20,224 nt of DNA, taken from contig CAJPVJ010000818.1 of assembly GCA_905397405.1 (NCBI GenBank), forward strand, positions 1 to 20,224, in the 5' to 3' direction. Position numbers and translations under genes: made by a program. Below, piece by piece: positions 8,871 to 18,638 of the stretch (positions are counted from its first letter, which is position 1; every line of letters starts with the position of its first letter). Below the pieces are notes generated by a model. The model worked only from the letters and a program-made list of their open reading frames with translations. It was not told the DNA's origin and made no database searches. The stretch comes from Oppiella nova. Its lineage: Eukaryota; Arthropoda; Arachnida; Sarcoptiformes; Oppiidae.

Positions 8871-10318
8871 ATGTAGTGATACAGACCATTGATTAGGACT
8901 TATTCAATACAACCCATACATAGCGTACAATAGCCTGACATTTCTCGTAACAATCATTTCGATTGTCTGTATAAATATAATAATGCACTTCGAGAGTAGA
9001 AATACGAGAATTATGTAATGATTTTACGGTTTACTATATACAGTGTCTGAGCTATGAAATAGTCATTTTTCAATTGAATGCGTTTGTGTTGAGCCCCACA
9101 CACACAACACAACATCTAATATAATATTATATAAATTGAAATCTGTTTGGCCGGAAAGGCGGGGGAGTTATTACTTCCGATGATTACTATTCGCGGGGTT
9201 TGACTCCTATAACAATAACAACACAATTTTGGTGTAAATGTTGTGATATCTGTTGTGTTGTCAGCGGCTTAGGTGGGGAGAGGCAGAGAGATTGGGATAG
9301 GATAGGGACCTACTGTTCCCAAATGGGTCCACAAACTTCATGATAAACTGGGAGGCAGTGCTCTATTGAAAGGAGTTTTTTTATGTTGCTAATAGAGTTA
9401 CAGACAATGAAAATGCATTTATAAATCCGATACAAATGAATAATATCGAGATGTGACGGCCCGTAACCGTCAATTGCAGCTGAAGAAGCACCAGTACACT
9501 CATTCAGCACCGGTATGCCTATGCGTTTCTGGATGTGTGTGTGTACTCAGTGTACCAATAGATGCTAGGGTGGAGACATCCGCTTAATATTCATAATAAC
9601 ACTCGTTATAAATGAATAATTATTACTAAAACTTCTAATAGTGTTATTTTTTGACGAGGGGACGGGTAGCATAGGTGAGGACTAGTACTCCACAACACGA
9701 AACCACAAGTCATAACATTATTATAAATAGATAGTGTTTTCGCCGCATTTAAATAAATCGATGGCTTTATTGTTGTATTGTCTCTGATGTATAGCCACTT
9801 TAAATAGCATTTGGGGTGAACTCGAAAACCAATTTCTCATTTGTTTTCGGGAACACAACTGTTAATAATGAAAAAACACTTCACATATATATAGCATTCA
9901 GTTTAGCGTTTTAAAAGTATTTTTCTAGTTTTATAAATACAGTAATATTATTTTGTTTTATATATTTTTATGACACATTTGTTGCCTATGTTTCAAATTA
10001 CACGAAAGAATTCAAATGTATTACGAAAAATACAAACTACATATTAGGATTTTTATTATTTATTATGGTGCATATATTATATAAATTTAGTTTTTGCACT
10101 GGTATTCAATTGGAGAGAAAACGTAAAATACAAAATTTTGTGTTTATTCAATTTGTTATTACATTTACCGACATTTGCTTTTAATTTATATGATTGCGTA
10201 TAAATAATATTTAGTCGTAATTTAATCCATAAAATTGTAATTTGAATTATAGTTACGCTATAATATGTAGAATACTCTGATATGTAACATCATATTGTAT
10301 AAGGGGAACGGTATGCGA

Positions 10319-10363
<45 letters not shown>

Positions 10364-10390
10364 TTATTACGTGAAAAAGAGAGAGAGAAG
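10319..10390 (+). repeat. (TG)n-(GA)n compound microsatellite with second GA tract
   Basis: A short TG run passes directly into a pure 31-nt GA array (10328-10358). A smaller GA tract lies at 10378-10390. Confidence 0.95.
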
Positions 10391-10462
10391 AGACTTGTTT
10401 TCTAATGAATTCTTGTCAAAACATTTAGTTTTGTTTTTAACACAAAAAATTTAAATGAGAAA

Positions 10463-10479
10463 AAAGTTTTCAAAACTTT
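10463..10479. repeat. perfect palindrome AAAGTTTT-c-AAAACTTT
   Basis: Eight-base arms around a single central C, in the AT-rich part of the intergenic region. Confidence 0.7.
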
Positions 10480-11563
10480 GTATTCGTATGCATTCTCTCA
10501 ATACCTTTATTCTTGTGAACGCATGCAATAAATCTCTGTTTGCCTTCAAATCATTGCAAATAAAACCAAATTTTGTTTCTTTCGTATTCCGAGCGCTAAG
10601 TCTTTTTCGCTAATGATTTGAATTTTTTTGCTATTTTTATTATACCACACGTTATAAACCATTTTTATTGCATTATAATTGTGGCCATAATTCTAATGAT
10701 AAAACGCAATCAATCTATTAATCTAAATGATAGGGAAATAAATTTTGAAACAAAAATTTCTCTACTCCAGTCACAAATAAAACCATAATCTAGAGTAAAA
10801 ACGCCAATATAAGTGCAATTAATTTTAATTTACGTGAATACAGTGGAAAAAAAATTAGATTAACGTGAATAATACAATAAATAGTTTTAAAAAACTATTA
10901 TAAAATATTTTGCAAAACAGGACTTCTAGTCAATACGGTGTATAAAACATAATAAGCCAGTCATTAGTCATATACGAGAATAATTTGCTGGGAATATGCA
11001 GACTATAATTGAAATGGAAAATCATTTTATTTATCAAATTAATAAATCAAAAATGCTTTTCGTGGCACATTTACTAAGGGAAAGGGGGTTTACGAGAAAA
11101 TTGGTATCAAAAAGTTGTTATCAATTGATAAGAAAAAACTTAATTCCCAACAAAAAAGCGTTCAAAATCTAAGATACATAACGAGATATAAATGTATATA
11201 ACTTTAAATACGAGTCGAGTGGGGATAGGAAAACATACTTCTGTTGTGTTGTTGTAGTAAATTCATGATTATTATTAGGACTGACAAAGAAATAGTTTGT
11301 TCACAAACGCATTAAAATATATAATACACTTTAGTTTGCTTGTACCAACTCAATGGTTAATGATTGTAATGACTTTTGTGTTTAAGAGAGAAAAAATAAG
11401 GGAATTTTTATCTTATTTTATAATCAACAGAAGACTTTGTGTATAATTTTATTGTTAAATATTATACAATTAAACAACCAAATTGTAACACATATTAAAT
11501 AAATTACTTATTATTTTAAAGGCGAATATTAAAGGGAATAATAATAATACTTAAAAACGATTG

Positions 11564-11566
<3 letters not shown>

Positions 11567-11599
<33 letters not shown>
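11567..11599 (+). repeat. (GA)n microsatellite
   Basis: A pure 33-nt array. It produces an artefactual open frame reading Arg-Glu repeats. Confidence 0.97.
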
Positions 11600-11600
<1 letters not shown>

Positions 11601-12342
11601 ATGTATTATGCTAACTATTTCGGAAGACTTTTAACGCACAACTGTTTAATTAAACGCTATTTTTGTGTAAATTTAAATTCAAGTTTAGGAGTCAGAAGTT
11701 ATTTGCCTCAATCTCTGGCAGAAAAGAGGTATTCAATACTAATAATAATTCAGAAATAAAAGCAAAACAATTGTTTTATACGAATAATAATAAGAAGTCA
11801 TACGAAAGAAAAGTATTATTATTATACTGTATAAGAGATACACCGAGAAGTTCAACACAAGTCAGAATGAAAAACATGAAAAATGAATAATAAATAATAT
11901 GGAAAAATGGCTTTTCTAGTGTTGTCTGTATATGTTTGGTACGGAACGGCTGTTTAATTGTGAGCACGACTTTGACACAGCGTGAAGACTATCGGTCCAT
12001 GTTTTGCATAATCTAATCGCCGCCACAAAAGGCATACCCTTTCCATCCAAACGAGGCATTTGTTATGAGAGACAGGGCTCACCAGTGTTATGGCCATCGC
12101 ATTCGGAGTTCAAATTCCGATATTTTTGTAAAACTTTTTTCAATTTTTAATTTTCTTTTTGCTTCACACTCACAAAAGGCACTGGTAGTTTTTGAATGGT
12201 GAGCAGTTTGTCTGTTATGTTCATACAATTTAATAGTCGCCTCTTAACTCGCTATTCATGTCTAAGTATAGAGTAGTATAGCTTTTAATATTACTTTTCT
12301 GTGCATATATTCGGTAATTGTTTTGGAAATTTATTTTCCAAA

Positions 12343-12345
<3 letters not shown>

Positions 12346-12374
<29 letters not shown>
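12346..12374 (+). repeat. (CT)n microsatellite
   Basis: A pure 29-nt array, followed by GCCGATTG. Confidence 0.97.
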
Positions 12375-12376
<2 letters not shown>

Positions 12377-13347
12377 CGATTGATAGAAGCAATAAATTTC
12401 CTGAAAAATATAAATTTGTAGTTAATTTTCCAAGCTTTTTTTCGTAACCATTCTGTGAGATGTATTTTTATTGAATGCATAAACTATTTTCAATATATAT
12501 TGATCGCATGTATGGCTATATTTTTCTCTCCTTCATAAACGTCTTACAGGCGCTCATCAATTGCCCGGTTTTTAATACATCCGACAAAATAAGTCTTTTT
12601 GCTTTATAAGTGGATCCACGAGTTTTGTGACTACATATTGATTATATCATTCAATGTTTTTATTTCATGTTCGCCAGCGCCGGGCATAAGGGAATTCATC
12701 TCAATTTATAAGTTATATACTCTGTACTTTATATATTCAAACTTAAAAAGTTATTAGTATTGGTTATTTCAATGGTTATTTTTCCATCAAAAACAAGCAT
12801 AATAAATGAATTACAAGTTTATCAATGCATTGATTTATTCATTATGTCTTGCGCTGCGTTTCATAACACCGGTGACTATAATAACTTATATTATCGGCCA
12901 TTGAATATTGAAATAAAATATATAAAAAGTTTTTTGTGAAGTTTAATTTCTTTGTAGCCAATCATTGTCTGAGATTTTTAATTGTTTTTCACTGCATATA
13001 TAAGTCTTAACACACACTGGAATGTCTTAACCATTTTAAAAGGGTTTTTATTATGGCAATCGGCGTTAAATAATAAAAAACTCTTGCTTTAAATGCTAGC
13101 AATGTTTGAATTCAGAGAAAAATAAACAACAAAATTGTGAGAAAAGGATCACAAAAAATAAGAAAATACTATTGACTCCAATAAACGGCTGAAACTCTAT
13201 TAGAAAGCTATAGATTTTCGGCGCTAATAATTAAACCTCTTTAGGGACTCAGGAATTAGGAAACTATGGGAACAATTGGAAAGGTTTTTAAAGGATACGA
13301 TGCGAGTGGGGACCGGTATTATGCCAGTTTGTTGGCCAGTCATTCAT

Positions 13348-13367
13348 ACGTGTGATATAATACACGT
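13348..13367. repeat. inverted repeat ACGTGT / ACACGT
   Basis: Six-base perfect arms around the 8-nt spacer GATATAAT. Confidence 0.5.
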
Positions 13368-13428
13368 CCTGAACGGATAATATGCTACAGGTATGGCAAC
13401 ACAGCAGGTGTTTTTGCCAGTGTTTTAA

Positions 13429-13446
13429 TCGATTGATAACAATCGA
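13429..13446. repeat. hairpin TCGATTG-ataa-CAATCGA
   Basis: A seven-base perfect stem with a 4-nt loop. No T run follows, so it does not look like a terminator. Confidence 0.6.
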
Positions 13447-14028
13447 CATACCAGTAGAGAGAGAATGGAAAACATTTTAAACTACAATATTATTTATTAG
13501 TATTGTATTAAATGGGAAAATAAAATAAAATAATATACAGTTTTCTCACTCACTCGAAGGGCTAACGATCCGCGAGTGTATTACCAAACGAAAGATATAC
13601 TGGTATTTAATTAATTATTTATTGTCTTTACGATTATTAACATAGAAAACGATTTGAAACAATAAATAACAAATCAGTTAAGGAGGAGATACTAGTCCTC
13701 AAAAAGTCATTCGTATGTATTCGGCAATTAATTATGTTTGTGAGCATAACTATTGGGAAAAAAGTATAATGCAATTAAATGTTGAGATAACTTATATAAC
13801 ACGAGGGAGAGAGAGAAACCTCTTGTGAGAAACCTTTATAATTGTAGACTTAAAATATAAATACCACCGAAAAAACAGGTGAACAGTATTGTAATTTTTT
13901 GAGTGGGATTTCTGAGAGACTGACGGCAAGGAATAGTTCAGTAATCAATCCAAGAGCTAGAGGTGGCTAATCATGAATACCAAGAATACATATTATTCAC
14001 ATTTATTTCAACTCCAACTCCGCCGGTG

Positions 14029-14053
14029 CTCTCTCTCAGCCTCTCCCTCCCTA

Positions 14054-14083
<30 letters not shown>
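14029..14083 (+). repeat. compound CT-rich tract with pure (CT)n array
   Basis: Imperfect CTCTCTC / CTCTCCCTCCC stretches lead into a pure 27-nt array at 14057-14083. Confidence 0.95.
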
Positions 14084-14087
<4 letters not shown>

Positions 14088-14236
14088 CTGGCTAGTAATC
14101 AATCATTTCATTATTATTATAAATCTTAATGCAAACAATGCTTTTTTGAATACATATTATATGACTTCTATGAGAGAATCTCTATTCATGTATAATATAA
14201 TTGTGTTTCTCATTGTATTCCGAGAAATATTCGATT

Positions 14237-14255
14237 AAAAGTTTTAAAAACTTTT
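14237..14255. repeat. perfect palindrome AAAAGTTTT-a-AAAACTTTT
   Basis: Nine-base arms around a single central A. It shares the AAAGTTTT half-site with the copy at 10463. Confidence 0.7.
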
Positions 14256-14371
14256 TTCTTTCTATTTTTGTGGTTAACTCTATGTGTCTCTCCTTTGGTT
14301 ATGTATTAACTCATTTTGAAAAATTGAATAAATCTTTTTTGGTATGACTATAAATAGAAAATTCATTGACT

Positions 14372-14374
<3 letters not shown>

Positions 14375-14407
<33 letters not shown>
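14375..14407 (+). repeat. (GA)n microsatellite
   Basis: A pure 33-nt array only 291 nt from the CT array at 14057-14083, giving an opposed CT...GA pair. Confidence 0.97.
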
Positions 14408-14408
<1 letters not shown>

Positions 14409-15056
14409 GAATTGGATATTTGATTATTTAAATATTATTTGGCATTTGTTGTGAACTGTGAAAAAATAACAAAAATCACCGCAAAAAACTTTTGTTCGCA
14501 TAACTAATGGGTCTAAAAGGTTATGCAATACCAGAATACAGTGCATATTAAGTACAAAACTTTGAACTCTCCACAAGAAAAATATTTATTTGAATTTTTT
14601 CGAAACTCATTACTTGTATAAGAGTTCTGTTCGCATATTTGTATTCATAATATAAACGATGGCTTTGAATATTGTAGAGGAATTCAATGTGTGACCTAAA
14701 AATGTGATATTTTATGGGCAAATGTGAGAGAGATTTGAAGTCTTGACAACTATTTTAGGCCTTATATTTGAAACTAAAGTGAGATATACTGGGATAGGGG
14801 ACTGGGATGGAGAAGTGGGCGAACACTTTACTTATAGTATAAGTCTTATACCATAGGCCCAGAGATATACTCTACTCTCATATCTCTCTAATAACTTATA
14901 AGAGAAAGAGAATACTATTGCATAACAAATTGGCTGTGATTGACAAACACTAACATTTAGTTTTTTAGTTATTTTTTGATTGATATACTGAATGGTGAAT
15001 AGAAAGGCGCATAAAAGCCAAGAAATCATTTCTCTATTCACTCAACCATATTATTA

Positions 15057-15073
15057 GTCATAAATTTTATGAC
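15057..15073. repeat. palindrome GTCATAA-att-TTATGAC
   Basis: Seven-base perfect arms with a 3-nt centre. Confidence 0.6.
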
Positions 15074-15115
15074 AAATTTTCAATCACTACTCAAAAAGTA
15101 TAAAAGAAAGCGCTT

Positions 15116-15130
15116 TCTCTCTCTCTCTCT
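15116..15130 (+). repeat. short (TC)n tract
   Basis: A 15-nt run, the shortest member of the series. Confidence 0.85.
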
Positions 15131-15723
15131 AAATGTTTGATTCGCACGGAGTGTATGTGTGGTATACTTATATGGATGGGCTGGTAGGTTATGGTCGGTA
15201 TTGGGCTGATGGTAGATATAATGTCTGGAGATTTATGAGAACCAGAATAAGAATTATAGGGGAGTATAAGAGTCGGGTATAAAATTTTAATTTGTTTCCA
15301 ATACTAACGCACAACAAGTGGAGTGTATAATAAAAAAATCGCGATTTTCCCAAACCTTTTTTATTGCCATCAATTACAGAAAATTTTAGTATTTATTTCT
15401 CTTTCACCGATTTTTTCTTGCGAGATGTAGTGAACGGCTCAGGCATTCATAGTATGTTTTGTATGCAGTGGTGGGAGAGATATAGATATGTAAACCAGTA
15501 TTTTGTGTGTTTGAATACAATAACCAGTAAAAGTGAAATGACAGGCAATAAAAAGTAATTTGAGTATAAGAATAGTTACACCCATTAAGAATAGGCACCG
15601 AAAAAAACACAGCCAGGCACACACATATTTGTTCACTAAAACACATATAGTGTACACACATTGGGCTGTTGTCCGCCAATTATCTCATTTTATTGCTTTA
15701 TTGAGGCCATCGAGACGTGTAGA

Positions 15724-15775
15724 CCAGACCATTGATCACTGGTAGTGATCGCTGGAGATCTACCATTTGGTCTGG
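15724..15775. repeat. nested inverted repeats, potential multi-branch fold
   Basis: Outer arms CCAGACCA (15724-15731) and TGGTCTGG (15768-15775) pair over eight bases. Inside are a seven-base hairpin GATCACT-ggt-AGTGATC (15734-15750) and a weaker TGG-AGATCT-ACCA element (15753-15765). The island is GC-richer than its flanks. It has no tRNA boxes in the right places, and its function is unknown. Confidence 0.5.
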
Positions 15776-16085
15776 CGATCGACTTATGGGAAAATAGTTT
15801 GATTTAAATTCTTTTCACTCGACTTTTCTCTCCTTATGTGTACAATCGATCAGTCAATCAGTGTTTTTAAGTTAAGTTTAATTTATTTTTATTAATGTTT
15901 TCCAGAAAAATACTGTTTTTAGTCAAACACACAGCGTTTTCTCCCAAAATAAAAATTTATGTGAAAAACGCGTTGAAAGTCTTTAAAAGAAATGCAGATT
16001 TTCTTAGCGGATAAGACTTTTTAAAAGTGATAGAAATATGTGAACGAATAGATTAAAGCATTAGATTGTGTTTGCATTGAGAGCG

Positions 16086-16109
16086 GAGAGAGAGAGAGAG
16101 AGAGAGAGA
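16086..16109 (+). repeat. (GA)n microsatellite
   Basis: A pure 24-nt array, then CTGGAGAGGGAGACC. Confidence 0.96.
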
Positions 16110-16357
16110 CTGGAGAGGGAGACCAGAGATATGGCATAATGTGTTGGCTCACACATGGATCGGACAAATGGGCGATGCATTGAATGGCAAATTGCATTGA
16201 ATTGCATTTCATTGAACTTTTGTCTCCATTACCAGTAATTTCTTATACATCGAGAGAATACAGGAATACAGAGAACTTCTCTCATACTATACTTCATAGG
16301 AATATATCCATTGTATTGATTGACTCATCAAAAGGCATGTAATTTTCGTTAATGCCT

Positions 16358-16383
16358 TCTCTCTCTCTCTCTCTCTCTCTCTC
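16358..16383 (+). repeat. (CT)n microsatellite
   Basis: A pure 26-nt array, followed by GCGATACC. It forms an opposed GA...CT pair with the array 250 nt upstream. Confidence 0.97.
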
Positions 16384-16851
16384 GCGATACCTTGCACACA
16401 GACATCCCATCCCATACCTGTGCAAAACGCTTTATACTTTAATAACTGTATTTATACCACTTTATTATTAAGTCTCTCTCTTTTCCATTCAAATCACTAT
16501 TTGAATGACTGCTTAAATAATTGCTTATCTCTAATCTCACGACAAAAATAATTTCTACAAACCATTCGTTTAATAGCATTACTAGTAATACATTATGCAA
16601 AAGATGTGCCGAAAATAATTGAAAATTTATTTTTTTTGTACATAAAAATCACTTTTCATTTGTTTATACTCGCGGTATTCACTAAATATAATGGATTTCT
16701 ATAATAAATTGTGTATTAGTCTCGTCTGTGGTGTAGAAAACATTTTAAAAAGTCTTTTATACGAATAAAATTCTTCAATAAAAACAAAATTCTTGAACAA
16801 AATTAAAAGTTTTGCTTAAATTATAAAAAGTTTTTTCTGTATAATTCTCTC

Positions 16852-16974
16852 TCATTAATTGAATGATAAGATGGATAGAGAGGTAATCGAATGAAAATAA
16901 TTTAATTTCAAAACTTCTTTTTCTTCTTTCGGATGAATCTATAGCTCCCGCGATAAGAGTTGAGAGAAAAATAG
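16852..16974. repeat. block A, copy 1 (A1)
   Basis: A 123-nt segment repeated at 17105-17227 with only two differences (T/G in GAAtGAAAA, A/G in CAaACTT). Its centre is a GC-richer CTTCTTTCGG...CTCCCGCGATAAG stretch that is identical in both copies. The minus-strand frames through both copies share a 40-residue reading, but this follows from the duplication and is not evidence of coding. Confidence 0.9.
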
Positions 16975-16975
16975 A

Positions 16976-17086
16976 AATAGATTGCACTTGCACTTTACAA
17001 TTTATAATGCACTAGCCCATTAATAATCTTGTACTTAATTACATTGTTGTTAGACTCAAATTGCATTTAAATTTTAAAATTACATT
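16976..17086. repeat. block B, copy 1 (B1)
   Basis: A 111-nt segment repeated at 17791-17901 with six substitutions. It directly follows A1, so A and B were probably duplicated together. Confidence 0.9.
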
Positions 17087-17104
17087 TACTTTCATTTATA
17101 TCTG

Positions 17105-17227
17105 TCATTAATTGAATGATAAGATGGATAGAGAGGTAATCGAAGGAAAATAATTTAATTTCAAGACTTCTTTTTCTTCTTTCGGATGAATCTATAGCTC
17201 CCGCGATAAGAGTTGAGAGAAAAATAG
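17105..17227. repeat. block A, copy 2 (A2)
   Basis: The second copy of block A, in direct orientation and 18 nt after B1. It is followed by unrelated sequence instead of block B. Confidence 0.9.
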
Positions 17228-17376
17228 TTTTTTTCATAAATGATTGAAATATTTGCGAGTCCTTTCTGTTTTGAGGGACCATTAAAAACACTTTTGAATC
17301 CCTCACTCATATAGTGATTGATATAATGGAGCACTTGATTAACAAAACTATTTTGGAAACTAATTAAGAAATACCA

Positions 17377-17379
<3 letters not shown>

Positions 17380-17412
<33 letters not shown>
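17380..17412 (+). repeat. (CT)n microsatellite
   Basis: A pure 33-nt array followed by GCGAG. It lies inside the 563-bp segment that separates A2 from B2. Confidence 0.97.
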
Positions 17413-17414
<2 letters not shown>

Positions 17415-17500
17415 GAGTAATTATTTTTAATGGAATAAGAGTTTAATTAATTAGTACCACGAGGTGTATGGAAAGGGGGTGTACTTATGTAACTCCGGGA

Positions 17501-17663
17501 TTACTTCTTTTTAAAATCAAAAATATTTGTCTGTCGACTACCGGCGCCCATGACTTTCGGTGGTGTATAGACATCAGACTTATGCAGCAGTCCTTGAGAT
17601 ACAAAATCTTTGATCAAAATTGGCGTTCAGTTTCTATTTATCTTTACTTGAAATGTAAGGCAT
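17501..17663 (-). CDS. possible 35-residue minigene, two exons, unrecognised
   Basis: A candidate model on the minus strand. The ATG at 17663 has A-rich context (GAAAAATG). Exon 1 is 17663-17648, followed by a 55-nt intron with donor CAA|GTAAAG and acceptor TATCTCAAG|GACTG. Exon 2 is 17592-17501 and ends in TAA. The phases fit. The peptide starts MPYISRLLHKSDVY and ends TPPKVMGAGSRQTNIFDF followed by three lysines. The tail loosely resembles a PCNA-interacting peptide (Q-x-x-I-x-x-F), but the usual second aromatic residue is Lys. A TATA-like box lies 80 nt upstream. The second exon is richer in G/C than its surroundings. The 90-codon plus-strand frame over the same DNA is less protein-like. 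It could be a real microprotein gene, a retrocopy fragment or chance. Confidence 0.25.
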
Positions 17664-17742
17664 TTTTCTACTATTTAATCGAAAAAATGTCAAAATATCT
17701 CATTATTTGTTTTTGTAATAAATTTATTTTTTTAATTTAGTT

Positions 17743-17750
17743 TATTTATA
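17743..17750 (-). promoter_or_regulatory. TATA-like box TATAAATA on the minus strand
   Basis: It lies 80 nt upstream of the possible minigene start and points away from the small plus-strand gene. The region up to 17958 would then be a divergent promoter. Weak in such AT-rich DNA. Confidence 0.25.
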
Positions 17751-17790
17751 CAGTACACAGTACACTGAGCTAGTTACTACTAGTTATAAG

Positions 17791-17901
17791 AATAGATTGC
17801 ACTTGCACTTTATAATTTATAATGCACAAGCACATTAATAATCTCGTATTTAATTACATTGTTGTTAAACTCAAATTGCATTTAAATTTTAAAATTACAT
17901 T
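17791..17901. repeat. block B, copy 2 (B2), upstream region of the small gene
   Basis: The second copy of block B. It ends 57 nt before the start codon at 17959, so it probably contains promoter or leader sequence of that gene. B1 would then be a detached copy of it. Confidence 0.85.
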
Positions 17902-17958
17902 CATTGATATCGTTTTTAATGCTATTTGTTTAACATAAAAGTATTAATTTTGTATAAA

Positions 17959-18323
17959 ATGACTGACAAGGATAATGGTTCAGGGGATCAATTGAATGGC
18001 CAACACTTGCATCAAGAGTTGGATTCAATGGCTAACGAAATGAATGAACTGATGGATCGCTTGCAGAACATGAATGGTACTCTTAGGCTATAAAGCATTT
18101 AATTTGTTAGATTTGAATGTATTTAACGTGTATTTCAGTGACAACTGGTCTAAAAGCTGTCAATATCGCGAGTAAAGTGGAGTCAATTGAAGCGACAAAT
18201 GGATGGACAGATTTGACAAAACTTGTCGGGAAAGTGATCGCAAACTTCATCGATGGTGAGCGTCAACTAAACCGTGGATCAAATGTCGATCACGAGGAGA
18301 TGGAGAGTGATAATCGGGAGTAA
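17959..18323 (+). CDS. small two-exon gene, 100-residue acidic helical protein, unrecognised
   Basis: Exon 1 is 17959-18076 and exon 2 is 18139-18323, separated by a 62-nt intron (donor AATG|GTACTC, acceptor TGTATTTCAG|TGAC, phase 1). The start has a good context (AAAATGA). Residues 1-15 are polar and probably disordered. About 16-39 form an amphipathic, coiled-coil-like helix (LHQELDSMANEMNELMDRL). About 41-85 read TTGLKAVNIASKVESIEAT and then NGWTDLTKLVGKVIANFIDG. The end is acidic (HEEMESDNRE). There is no signal peptide and no membrane segment, so it is likely a soluble cytosolic or nuclear subunit. Codon use and protein-like composition support a real gene; read without splicing, exon 1 stops after 44 codons. 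I cannot name the family. An AATAAA follows at 18350. Confidence 0.8.
18077..18138 (+). other. 62-nt intron of the small gene
   Basis: A GT-AG intron with acceptor TGTATTTCAG. It carries an in-frame TAA at 18091, so splicing is needed for the full protein. Confidence 0.8.
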
Positions 18324-18349
18324 AAACAAATTGAAAACAAGTTTTTTCC

Positions 18350-18355
18350 AATAAA
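18350..18355 (+). terminator. polyadenylation signal AATAAA of the small gene
   Basis: AATAAA 27 nt after the stop codon at 18321-18323, giving a very short 3' UTR. Further AATAAA motifs occur downstream in AT-rich DNA. Confidence 0.6.
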
Positions 18356-18635
18356 TTTTGAGAGAAATAATTTTAACATAAAATTGTAAAATCTATTAAG
18401 TAATTGCTTGCGAAAAACAAATATAAACTACTTTTTCATATAATTTGTTTTTTAAGTCCCAATTTGTTGTCAAATAATTTGAGTTAAGAAGTAATTTTGT
18501 ATGTATTTTTAAAAAAACTCTTTTTAACCTTTTTAATTAAATAAAATATTAAGAAATAAAATTGACTTTTTATATCATTAGTGAAATAAAGTGATTGCAA
18601 CCGAAAAAGTTGTCATTAAAATAAAAATCTCTCCG

Positions 18636-18638
<3 letters not shown>

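Larger units (their letters stand above)
4924..9000. other. intergenic region, first part (upstream of CLCA)
   Basis: I see no confident gene here. The content is AT-rich DNA, five CT/GA tracts, a GC-richer stretch at about 6050-6450 with GAGTGGAGT/GTCGAG words and small inverted repeats, and a coding-like but unsupported island at 7136-7250. Other open frames of 60-80 codons (for example at 5618, 6690 and 7678 on the plus strand) have no recognisable motif. Several lack an ATG start. Confidence 0.6.
9001..13250. other. intergenic region, middle part, very AT-rich
   Basis: About 9880-11560 is especially AT-rich, with many A and T runs and no usable open frame. A GC-richer island sits at about 11940-12120. 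I found no gene that I can support. Confidence 0.6.
13251..16851. other. intergenic region, last part before the duplication
   Basis: AT-rich DNA with five CT/GA tracts, several clean short hairpins (13348, 13429, 15057) and a nested inverted-repeat island at 15724-15775. I see no supported gene. Confidence 0.6.
17228..17790. mobile_element. 563-bp segment separating A2 from B2 (possible insertion)
   Basis: In the first copy A and B are adjacent; in the second they are separated by this segment. AATAG occurs on both sides, compatible with a 5-bp target duplication but also with the AAATAG already present at the A1/B1 junction. The left end is a T7 run, which on the minus strand would be a short poly(A) tail. 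The segment holds a (CT)n array and the possible minus-strand minigene. No terminal inverted repeats or transposase were seen. The segment could instead be ancestral and lost from copy 1. Confidence 0.4.

Noticed and set aside
9310-9535. Minus-strand frame with a protein-like start (VLNECTGASSAAIDGYG)
   Set aside because: There is a possible acceptor upstream but no good donor, no motif, and the second half is AT-rich chance sequence.
11565-11890. Plus-strand frames starting with Arg-Glu repeats
   Set aside because: They are translated (GA)n and AT-rich sequence.
12060-12125. tRNA gene suggested by GTTCAAATTCC
   Set aside because: The T-stem does not pair with a 7-nt loop, the spacing to any A box is too short, and there is no acceptor stem.
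13963-14238. Plus-strand 91-codon frame with Ser-Leu repeats
   Set aside because: It is mostly translated (CT)n microsatellite followed by AT-rich DNA. There is no family motif.
16775-17306. Two minus-strand frames sharing a 40-residue reading
   Set aside because: The similarity comes from the DNA duplication. One of the two differences is synonymous and the other is not, so coding constraint is not shown, and the frames end randomly outside block A.
17468-17740. Plus-strand 90-codon frame
   Set aside because: Its composition (frequent Trp, Cys, Tyr, Phe) and AT-rich tail look like chance. The opposite strand gives a better model.
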